From the NCBI GenBank assembly GCA_036939975.1, contig JALLPB010000574.1, positions 1-14,524 on the forward strand: 14,524 bases of DNA, written 5' to 3'. A program made the translations under genes and the position numbers. This document shows, piece by piece, positions 7,373 to 14,524 of the stretch. Positions within the stretch are counted from its first letter, which is position 1. Each line of letters starts with the position of its first letter. This DNA is from Cyclostephanos tholiformis (Eukaryota > Bacillariophyta > Thalassiosirophyceae > Thalassiosirales > Thalassiosiraceae). The notes beneath the pieces were generated by a model. That model was not told where the DNA came from and did not search any database. It worked only from the letters and a program-made list of their open reading frames with translations.

Positions 7373-8307
7373 TACAGATCCTTTAAGGCCTGCCAAATCA
7401 ATAAGAGACGGAAGTTAAAATACGGACATCTTCCCCCCTAAAACCTTCATAAGCTACCCCTGGGAATGCTTATGTGTGGACCTCATTGGTCTTTACACTC
7501 TTAAAGGCAGAGACAACTCACAGATAGACGTTATGGCTCTAACCATGGTAGATCCTGCCTTCAGCTGGTTCAAAATTGTGGAATTGCCCTTAGTCACATG
7601 ACTACAGACTTCATCAGTCAATGGCAAGGAGCTGCTACAACCCAATGTCATCTTTGACAAAAGCTTGGATAGAATAGCAAACTTAGTTAATAAAACCTGG
7701 TTGAATAGATGCCCCCGATGTTGTACGATGATGCATGACAATGGTAGTGAGTTCAAATTTCATTTTGAATGCCTACTATGTGACTCATATGGCATAAAGC
7801 ATAAGCCAACTATGGTCAAGATACAACAAGCAAATGCTATTTTGGAGCATGTGCATCAAATCCTAGGACATATTCTTTGCACAGCTGAATTGGATATAGC
7901 AGATTCAGTAACCACTGATGATTTTGATATCTTCCTTCATAACGCCGCATGGGCAATATGCTCCACCTTTCATATGGTACTTAAGCCTCTCATGGTGCTG
8001 CAATCTTTGGACATGATATGCTCTTTGACATTCCATTCATTGCATACTGGACTAAAATAGGAGAGCATAGGCAATCTCGAACCAATCACAATAACAAATG
8101 TAAAATAGACTGTGAATTGATCATGATTACAAAGTTGGAGATAAAGTACTCATCATTGAGAAAGAAGGTATCCTCTGCAAAGCAAAGTCCTGGTACATGA
8201 CAGAACCATGGACAATAACAACAGTCCATATGAATGGAACTATCAGGGTTCAACTTGGAAGTAAATCGGGAGTAATCAATATCCAGAGAGTGATCCATAG
8301 TCAATAA
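7373..8307 (+). pseudogene. Ty3/gypsy-like integrase remnant
   Basis: It begins with KACQINKRRKLKYGHLPP (frame from about 7385), the end of the zinc-binding N-terminal domain (its first Cys appears as Phe). It then shifts frame near 7438 and continues with WECLCVDLIG, ALTMIDPAFSWF, MMHDNGSEF, GIKHKPT, QANAILEHVHQ and TAELDIADSV. The catalytic triad is visible: Asp at 7479-7481, Asp at 7737-7739 and Glu at 7845-7847, with exactly 35 residues between the last two (D,D-35-E). A TGA lies at 7599-7601. After about 8010 a second frameshift leads to DMLFDIPFIAYWTKIGEHRQ and, after another, DYKVGDKV, EPWTITTVHMNGTIRVQLG and INIQRV, ending at TAA 8305-8307. Integrase as the last domain, with an LTR-like start downstream, fits Ty3/gypsy order. 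RT and RNase H of this element are missing, so it is 5'-truncated. A copia origin cannot be fully excluded. Confidence 0.75.
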
Positions 8308-8396
8308 AGTATGAAATTGGTATTATTGTTGTCTGCAACCATTTTTCCTTATTCAGGTTTTTTCCGCAGCATCTCACATCTGATAGCTTCATTCAT

Positions 8397-8410
8397 GGGG
8401 GCAAGTGTCA
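8397..8410 (+). other. Candidate polypurine tract and LTR start
   Basis: GGGGGCAAG is followed directly by TGTCA. In LTR retrotransposons a purine-rich primer for plus-strand DNA abuts the 5' TG of the 3' LTR. The location after the integrase end fits. The tract is short and contains a C, so the call is tentative. Confidence 0.35.
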
Positions 8411-8553
8411 TAGGCCATGGTTCTATGGCAGGAAACTACCTCACTAAAATACCATGAATCGCTGAATTAGCCATCACTGATGTAAGCAGGGGACTGACTG
8501 TCGCCCAGATCTTTATATTCTCATGAAGGAAGAAGGCAGATGGCCAAGGTCAG

Positions 8554-8578
8554 GTATGTGGTGAGATTCACCACATAC
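8554..8578. repeat. Perfect 11-bp hairpin with 3-nt loop
   Basis: GTATGTGGTGA (8554-8564) and TCACCACATAC (8568-8578) are exact reverse complements separated by GAT. A G-T pair could extend the stem by one. It lies inside the candidate LTR and is not followed by a T-tract. Confidence 0.6.
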
Positions 8579-8750
8579 TATATGGCATTCCTGTGTAGAT
8601 TAGCCAGCGCCTAAGCCCAGAAAGATATCTAAGGTATCTTTTAGGAATCAGTGGAAAACATACTAAAACACACAAACTAGAAGCAAGTGATGGATCCAGT
8701 TCAACCAGCTTAGCGTATTTAGACTCACATACAAAAGTTGGATCTTTTTT

Positions 8751-8777
8751 GTCAGGTGGCGGTGTAGATCACCTGAC
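8751..8777. repeat. 8-bp inverted repeat
   Basis: GTCAGGTG at 8751-8758 pairs with CACCTGAC at 8770-8777 over an 11-nt loop, in the candidate LTR. Function unknown. Confidence 0.4.
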
Positions 8778-9302
8778 TCTTACCATGGCCAGACCATCGC
8801 TGAGTCAGACTCACATGAACCGCCAACACCACCAATAATGTAGTTGCTCGTCCCACTAGACTCTCATAAATAATCTAAGTATTGTTTACCACCAATACTG
8901 CTCTTCTTCAGGCGGTAAATGCCAGGTTAAGATCTAGTGCTCAATATATGAGATCACATAGAATCCTACATGAAACACACATCCCTTGCCCGGCAGTTGA
9001 GTTCATTTTAAAGTAGTTTGAAAAGCTCATAATTCTCATTTCTCCTTAGATCACACATCACTCTCAACATTTCCATCTTACGATGGAAACTCCCCTCAAA
9101 TAAAGAAGCTCTCCCCCCTGGCAAAACACATAGGACAATCAATATTTTGAGCTTGAAAATGCTAGTTTGGAGTTTAGAATAAGCTTTTGATTAATTGATT
9201 GATTGATTTCATTGCTTAATATAATTAATTTTGCGCCATGTAAGTGCTAATCAAAATCAAATAAAACAACAAATAAGAAACACGTGTTTCTTTCCAATAT
9301 TC

Positions 9303-9617
9303 TCAGTAGCATGTCAGTTTGTCTTGATCATCATTCCAGTCTGCCGCAGTTGTCCTCAGCTGTACAGAATGCTCTCCTGATGGCACCGGTTCATGCACAA
9401 ATACTCTTTTGTTTGAGCAGTCCAATAGTAGCTGTTGGATGGTGTGGGGGAGACATTTGAAAGCTTCCAAGTCTGGGGTCAGAACAGAAGAGGAGTCAGT
9501 GGGTTAGTGAGCCAGATATGTACCATGCTTATAGCTACCTTTTGGTGAGTAATATTCACCTGCGGATGAGGAAGAGGTCTCCTCATGGTCCTCCAAGGGC
9601 AAATCTTGAAGCATCAT
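9303..9617 (-). pseudogene. Unidentified broken open frame
   Basis: From ATG at 9615-9617 a minus-strand frame of 105 codons runs to TGA at 9303-9305 with one internal TAA after GSYKHGTYLAH. The first part is acidic and Ser-rich (LPLEDHEETSSSSAGEYYSP); the second contains LTPDLEAFKCLPHTIQQLLL and NKRVFVHEPVPSGEHSVQLR. The composition looks protein-like. I recognise no family. It sits on the same strand as the LINE and about 320 bp beyond the end of its reading frame, so it could be a separate fragment or something captured in the LINE 3' region. Confidence 0.35.
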
Positions 9618-9940
9618 CTTCTCTCCATACTTTGTTGATTATGTACTATGGAGTGCAAGCATTAGCACCGATGACAAGAAGAGTGATCTGAGCTAGAATG
9701 ATTGCAATGTTTGTCAGATCACCAGGGGGTGTCATTAGTGTTCCATTCACATGCCAATTTGGGTCAAATAGTAGAGCAGCGCAACAAAGTCCTGTAGGAT
9801 CATGTTGCAAAATGTGCTTTTGGTGCAATATATTGCCCAGGTGCCATCATCAAGGCCGAGGACAAATTTGGTGAAGGTACAACATTGTTCCTTCATCATC
9901 TTGCAATTATTACCTGTTTAATTGTCAAGCTTGTTGCTTC
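9618..9940. other. Unassigned stretch between LINE end and short frame
   Basis: Probably LINE 3' region. On the minus strand two frames have protein-like pieces: ALLFDPNWHVNGTLMTPPGD in one, and FVLGLDDGTWAIYC in another around 9830-9875. Both are broken and neither was recognised. No poly(A) or simple repeat tail marking the LINE 3' end was seen. Confidence 0.3.
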
Positions 9941-10800
9941 TCAGGGAGAAATCACTGTCATCGATTGTGGTTGAAACAGTGGCAACCGAGAAGGCTTGGG
10001 TGCAGAGGACACATGAGTTCTGGGGCTTTGTCACAGTTGTGGCCATTCATCAGGGTGGGGAGGGATTTGTGCTTGCCTGTCAATGAGGCAAACAACAAGC
10101 TAGTTCTAGTAACATTTGTGGAGTGCTTCATGGATCCAATTTTTTAGGGAGCTATAGTCATCAATTGTAACTTCAGGTACATTTGCAAAAAGGAGATGGA
10201 GATTCTTGACCACAAAATCCTTGTTGTGGAGGAATGGGCATACAATTTGTTGAGTATGGTCACAGCACGCTGATAGTATTTTGTGTGCCAGTCTGTCAAA
10301 TGGACCTCGTATTGTTTTGCCGATGAAGTCAAGTAGGCATGAAGCTATCATGTTGGACACACTAGGTATGTCATAGAACTTGTGCCTCTCACATATTCAT
10401 TTCTGATTCAGTCTTCATGTACTCTTGTAATTGACACCCAAAGTATGCATTAAATGTTACGATGGAGAAAAACTTGAAGCTGTTTGCAAGGGCCTTCTAC
10501 ATCAACCATGTTTCACAGCCCCATAGTAGTAAGTTCATGGGAATTGCGCAAAACAAGAGATATTTGCTCCAAATGTCCAGGTGTGGGAAATTCCAATTTT
10601 TTTTAGAGCACCCATTGATTGGGTGGCTGCTGTCACTTGATTTTCAATATCAAAGTCATCGCAAAGGCTGAAGAAAATGAAGGATCCAAGATATTTGAAT
10701 GATGACAAAAGGTAACAAAACTGTCAGCAACTGTGATTGGTCTCGTTTCATTAATGTCATAATAGAGGAGGCCTTCTATTTTGCATCTTGTCCTTGTTTT
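9941..10800 (-). pseudogene. LINE C-terminal domain
   Basis: A single frame from 10360 to TGA 9941-9943 contains LLDFIGKTIRGPFDR, ILSACCDH, FLHNKDFVVKNLHLLFANVP, then SSLKNWIHEA, two TAG codons just before 10105 and LVVCLIDRQAQIPPHPDEW, and a TGA at 10031-10033. Upstream (about 10720-10400) the frames alternate and yield pieces such as HLDIWSKYLLF and AIPMNLLLWGCETW, the typical post-RT segment of these LINEs. The first TAG lies where I expect a conserved Trp (TGG to TAG). The CCDH...FLHN block may be a vestigial zinc-knuckle-like region, but its role is not established. The stop at 9941 is the probable end of the protein. Confidence 0.72.
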
Positions 10801-11890
10801 CTATTCACTTCGTATGTCTTCGATTGTGGTGATACTTTTGTTTTCAACCTCAAGAGAATTAGTGGAACTGTCTTGTTGGAGAGCAAATAGGTGAGGGTCA
10901 AAAAATCCTGGAGGTGGAAAGAAAACACATTCCATTTTGGAGGGGTAGTTGCCATTGCCAAAGTGCATTTCTAGCCCAAAGCATGCAAAGTGCTTGTAAA
11001 TAAGCTTGAGACATTTTATTAGTTCTGCACACATTGTGAAAATGAAGGCACCATCATCAATGTAAAGGCACTGTAGAATCTTGACTGCAGTGAGGGAATG
11101 CAAATGATAATCCTTGGGTGAGTGTCCTTACAGTTCTCCTCTGCCATTGGCTAGTTCTGTGCCAATGACTAAATGCATTGTGGAGACACTAATGCCTGCA
11201 TATTTCCATTCAATTTCAAGAGTTTCTGCAAAGGCAGACATTAGGAAGAGAAACAAAACCGGGGCCATGTTATCTCCCTGTTGCACTCCCACCAATTGTT
11301 CGAATTCTTGCATCTCACATTCTATCTTTAGAACAACAACCAGGTCTTGGTTCATACTCTCCACTGCCGAGACGAAGCATGGTGGGGCACCGTATTTCTT
11401 GAGTAGAGTGAGGAGAAGATCATGATTAGCCATATCACATGCTTTGACAAGCCTGACAAAGGCAACATAGGATGACAGTTTATATTTTTTTGCGTTGTGA
11501 GAAGTATTTTGAGGACAAAGAGTCCATCTCAACATCCAAGGTCTGGTGTACCACCAAATTGGAAATGTGTCCTGTGTTCATTGAGCAGGCGGAATGCTTG
11601 TCCATTTATTAGGGAGCTGAAGATTTTTGAGCAGACGTCCATGAGCATTACTCCTCTTCATTTGTTTGGATCAGAGAGATCACCACTTTTTGGCACTGGT
11701 ACACATTGGCTGTGATGCCATTGTTCGTGGTCAGCTGTACCAATGAAAAAATCATTTCAGTGATTGTATACATGACATAGGTTTGCAGGAGACATGGCTT
11801 AGAATGCTTCTGGTGGCACTCCAGTAAGTCCTGGGGCCTTGGCATATTTGAGTTTCCTCACTGCTTTTGATTTGTCCCATGTGATAGGAT
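10801..11890 (-). pseudogene. LINE reverse transcriptase domain
   Basis: The first part (about 11870-11480, one frame) reads AVRKLKYAKAPGLTGVPPEA, CVPVPKSGDLSDPNK and GVMLMDVCSKIFSS, then FGGTPDLGC and DGLFVLKILL, with nonsense codons including TGA at 11658-11660 (where Trp is expected) and TGA at 11529-11531 (where Arg is expected). A frameshift near the T-run at 11484-11490 leads to SSYVAFVRLVKACDMANHDL, where the motif A Asp (FVD) is replaced by Arg. Motif B is VGVQQGDNMAPVLFLFLMS (about 11236-11290) and the catalytic motif C is LYIDDGAF with YIDD at 11053-11064. A TAA lies between them near 11115. After motif C come FGLEMHFGN and ECVFFPPPGFFD. The domain would copy the element's RNA at the nicked target, but this copy is inactive. 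Confidence 0.82.
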
Positions 11891-12662
11891 TGTTGAGATC
11901 CCAACGTATTCTCCATTGTGGGATATGATCAACATAATCCACTTAACTGGATGATGGTTGTTGAGGACACATTGGAAGTGGGGGGCAAATACTGACATGT
12001 TGTCAGCAGCATTGCTTGCTTGCATTCCATCAGATAATTGCATTGCCATTGTTGGGTGGCATTGATGGTGTGTGGATTCACCTTTGGTAAGAATGCAGAT
12101 GTGTTCCCAAGTGCGGCATGGCTCCATGTTCATGTCATGAATCATCTGGCACCACAAATGGGCATACCATGTGGCCTTAGCATGGGACAAAGCATGGGCA
12201 ACATGTCTGTTCAGTTGTTTTAGGTTTGCATGCAGTGTTGTTTGAATTGTAGCAAGAAGATAGTGGCATCGGTTGGTGACATGGAGAACTTGTTGCATTC
12301 CTTGAGTAGAGGAGCAAGAGTGGCATGGCCATCTGAAACCAACCATTACATTGACGTTTCTGGTGAGTGGCAGTGAGCTCATCGGCTTTCAGAATAATGT
12401 CTTGATAGGCTTTGTATTTGATTCCTGGGGAAGTTATTGAAAGGAGGTGTTCATTGTAGACCATATGAGTGTGTTCATCAGTGACTATTTTTGGCCAATT
12501 GATGGTACTGCGACTTATAGTGCCACTGTTCTTAAATTTCATAGAAGAGAGAGCAACAGTTAGGCGTACTGCATGGTGGTCACTTGCAACTCCATGTAAG
12601 ATCATTTTACAATCATGGATTTGTTTATGAAGTGTCTGCAAGCAGACAAAGATGTCATGCAT
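11858..12662 (-). pseudogene. LINE endonuclease end and linker to RT
   Basis: The right part (frame from 12662) holds MHDIFVCLQTLHKQ and ILHGVASDHHAVRL, in which SDHH (12573-12584) is the final catalytic Asp-His motif of the EEP/APE fold, followed by FKNSGTISRSTINWPKI and ELTATHQKRQCNGWFQ. After a frameshift near 12330 a second frame gives ANLKQLNRHVAHALSHAKAT, THHQCHPTMAMQLSDGMQA and NMSVFAPHFQCVLNNHH, the linker that precedes the polymerase in this LINE type. The two pieces are collinear and overlap, as expected of a single coding sequence with one indel. Confidence 0.75.
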
Positions 12663-13345
12663 GCTCGGGATTCCTGTCGGATGGTGTTCTGTTGTGATGC
12701 TGGTGTAAGTGGCATAATCCTCCTCCGAGGGCTTAAAGAAGGTGTTCTCAAATCGTAGTCTATGGGCAGTGGGATATGGATCAGGTTTACGTCACAGGCA
12801 TTACTACATGGAATTCCATGTTGACCAAGCACATGCATATGCTCCTCACAAGTGTGCATCCCAATTCATGCATTAATGTCTCCACCAACGATAATTTGTG
12901 TATTGCTGTTGATGGAGTTTAGCATCAAATCTAGAATGGTACAGAATTTGTCGTGGTGGTGGTCATCACAAGAGAAGTAAGTTGAAATGAGAGTCATCAT
13001 GAGGAATTTCCCATTGAGTTTTCAACCTTTTGTATCAAATGAAGCAAAATTTAGATTGAGGCATAAAAATGGCGGGCACAGTCCTCATCAGGATCAATGG
13101 TAATAGGAGGGGGTGAGTCTGCAAATTGCCATGCCTCATAGAATAGGGGAGAGAGTATGATCACAACACCATGGTATGGGTGGCTGTGCCCAGTGATGCC
13201 ATGGTTAGAGTGTCAAAATCATTGCCTTCTTCCCATGTCTCTTGAAGAAGCCACGCTCCAACATCATGTGTGCATGGTGGGGCATCAACTAGAATGGAAC
13301 TATCAATATCATGTGGGCATCACCATTAACCTCACGCATTCTGAG
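12640..13345 (-). pseudogene. LINE APE-type endonuclease, N-terminal part
   Basis: The domain opens with TIYTQNA near 13340. After frameshifts, AWLLQETWEEGNDFD appears, with QETW (13233-13244) supplying the catalytic Glu. HSHPYHGVVIILSPLFYEAW and FADSPPPITIDPDED follow. The block QIIVGGDINA (about 12869-12898) has the catalytic Asp-x-Asn; the next codon is TGA (12866-12868), where I expect Arg. Then come HGIPCSNA and, in another frame, LRFENTFFKPSEEDYATYTS. All signature residues of the nicking endonuclease survive although the frame is broken many times. Confidence 0.72.
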
Positions 13346-14322
13346 TATAAATTGTTGTCATGGTGTGTTTATTGTTGTTGTTATTCATGTTGCTATTGCA
13401 CACGGGGTCATAGGGTTGTAGGGACTGGTGGGGGGGGGTCTTGTTGTCAAACGAAAGACACATTGTACAGCCATTAGAGTCTTTGTGAAGTGGAGTGGTA
13501 TGCGGCGGTGAGGGTAGGAGAGAGGTTGTGAAAGACAAAGAGCTATCACAGGGGGTGCCATTGTCCATTCCACCATATAGGAAGAGTGGTGATGATGGCG
13601 GGCTGGTGGGGGGTTGTATGGGTATTGTGGGAGAGATGGAATGTCCCAATTTGTCAGATAGGTTAGTCATCTGTGCAAACTGTTGTGGGGTGAAATCAAG
13701 TGGCACTTTTTCAGAGGCAATAGCATTGTTATCATCAGTGTCCAGGCAAGCAATGGCATCAGTAAAGAAAAGGTCTAACATCCCAAAGCTATGGGTCTCA
13801 TTGTCGAGCTTGTTTGAAAGGGACAAGGTGATTGAGTGAATGGTGTTGGTGGGATGCAGAGTCGTTGAGCATGTCAACATCGAAGGAGTCAATCATGTGC
13901 CCAAGTTGCTCATATGCAAGATGGAAGTTTAGGAGTTCATCATTGAGGCAGGATGAGATATGATTGATGTGGTGAGAGACGGGATCAGTGTTGGATGTGA
14001 GTTGGGTCAGGGGACGATAATGTTCAATGGGTGGAAGACTAATGTGGAGATCATAGGTGGGAGGATCAGAGAGGGTGGAGTAGGCAGTAAGAAAACAATG
14101 ATGGAGAAGTAACCAAGTGACCAATGTACACTGTCAATAGCGCATGGTAGATGCCGGTGGAGGTGGAGGAGTCAACCAGCTTTGTTGATGCCGATGTCGA
14201 TGTGATTGGCCAAGGGAAACATGAGGGGTATTTTTTAGGCGACAAGCCTTATTCCCATTGGCACAAAGATGCACCCCTGGAGTAGTGATGATGGCAGGGA
14301 GGACAGTAGGTCTTGGTGACAA
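13332..14322 (-). pseudogene. LINE N-terminal low-complexity region
   Basis: Two minus-strand frames cover this part. One runs from 14322, through a stop at 14134-14136, to 13798 and contains PPPPPASTMRY, LTQLTSNTDPVSHHINHI and HMIDSFDVDMLNDSASHQHH. The second (13892-13332) contains DLFFTDAIACLDTDDNNAIA, FTPQQFAQMTNLSDKLGHS and a Pro/Ser/Thr-rich stretch, then an Asn run just before TIYTQNA of the endonuclease. No domain was recognised. It corresponds to the variable region ahead of the endonuclease and may include a degenerate ORF1, but no zinc knuckle or esterase motif is seen. The frame shift between the two lies near 13880. Confidence 0.45.
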
Positions 14323-14524
14323 TCAATGGACGTGATGGAATGGTAGTAGAACAGGTGTCATGGGTGAAGTAGCGCCATGGTTGGTTGATCATACTAATTC
14401 CTATGTAGAAAAAACAGTTTTGTGGTCCCTGATTAACCAACGACCATGGTGCACAGTGGAAGAATGTAGTGTTTTCATACCCTGTGCACGCATAGCACGA
14501 GGGGTTTCATAAGGTAATAATATA
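14323..14524. other. Right edge, probable LINE 5' region
   Basis: A short minus-strand frame (14440-14249) overlaps the LINE N-terminal part and includes a basic stretch (IVTKTYCPPCHHHYSRG). Beyond 14440 nothing was recognised. The LINE 5' end or untranslated leader probably lies here or outside the window. Confidence 0.25.

Larger units (their letters stand above)
8308..9302. other. Noncoding stretch, candidate 3' LTR of the gypsy-like element
   Basis: No gene was recognised. A purine-rich tract, GGGGGCAAG at 8397-8405, lies about 90 bp after the integrase stop and is followed by TGTCATAGG, the TG start expected of an LTR. Downstream are several hairpins (8554-8578, 8751-8777, and AGTATTG/CAATACT at about 8878-8899), and a short tandem ATTG repeat at about 9189-9209. 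No second copy of this sequence is in the window, so the LTR cannot be confirmed and its 3' end cannot be placed. Confidence 0.4.
9941..14322 (-). mobile_element. Decayed non-LTR (LINE) retrotransposon
   Basis: Read leftward, the element has a low-complexity N-terminal region (about 14322-13332), an APE-type endonuclease (about 13370-12400), a reverse transcriptase (about 11900-10800) and a conserved C-terminal domain (about 10700-9941). This order is that of jockey/I-like LINEs with an EEP endonuclease. At least six frameshifts and more than ten nonsense codons break it. The long extent of recognisable domains shows it was inserted nearly full length. The 5' end may lie beyond 14524. It is on the opposite strand to the copia and gypsy fragments. 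I recall very similar proteins as multicopy jockey-like entries in diatom genomes. Confidence 0.8.

Noticed and set aside
13157..13839. Plus-strand frames across the LINE N-terminal region, including a Gly/Val-rich one
   Set aside because: They are antisense to the LINE, whose endonuclease motifs are on the minus strand.
1..14524. tRNA, rRNA or intact host genes
   Set aside because: I looked for tRNA arm patterns and conserved rRNA segments and saw none. All coding-like stretches recognised belong to mobile elements.

Overview
The window looks like a retrotransposon graveyard from a eukaryotic genome, most likely a diatom or another stramenopile microalga. I infer this from memory of diatom-type mobile elements, because no host gene, rRNA or tRNA is visible to confirm it. 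No intact gene was found. Every recognisable coding stretch is a decayed mobile-element fragment broken by frameshifts and nonsense codons.

Layout, left to right. (1) At 1-135 (-) there is a short open frame running off the edge, of unknown identity. At 143-739 (+) lies the C-terminal part of a DDE-type transposase. (2) Stretch 740-2135 has no recognised gene; it holds three diverged copies of a short GC-skewed repeat (about 880-1310) and a few dyads. (3) At 2136-4975 (-) is a tyrosine-recombinase retrotransposon of the DIRS type, in the order gag-like protein, RT start, RNase H, recombinase. Its polymerase core is deleted, but the recombinase still shows Arg, His, Arg and Tyr at the catalytic positions. 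(4) At about 5310-5668 (-) is a remnant of an unrecognised protein with a WCQG motif. (5) At 5741-6976 (+) is a 5'-truncated Ty1/copia RT and RNase H. (6) At 6977-7360 is an AT-rich, palindrome-rich spacer with three copies of an 18-bp near-palindrome. (7) At about 7373-8307 (+) is a Ty3/gypsy-like integrase with canonical D,D-35-E spacing, followed by a purine-rich tract and a plausible LTR start near 8406. (8) At 9303-9617 (-) is an unidentified broken open frame. (9) From 9941 to about 14322 (-) is one long non-LTR (LINE) element with an APE endonuclease, reverse transcriptase and conserved C-terminal domain.

The strongest window-wide signal is mutational. Nonsense codons in the reconstructed frames are mostly TGA, and several sit where, as I recall these families, Arg is expected (CGA to TGA). 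CpG is also strongly depleted. Together these suggest CpG methylation and deamination, or a RIP-like process, acting on silenced transposons. I did not find a convincing new biological system. The items most worth a second look are the precise RT-core deletion in the DIRS-like element, the CpG-decay signature, the palindrome triplet at 7200-7353 and the WCQG domain remnant.
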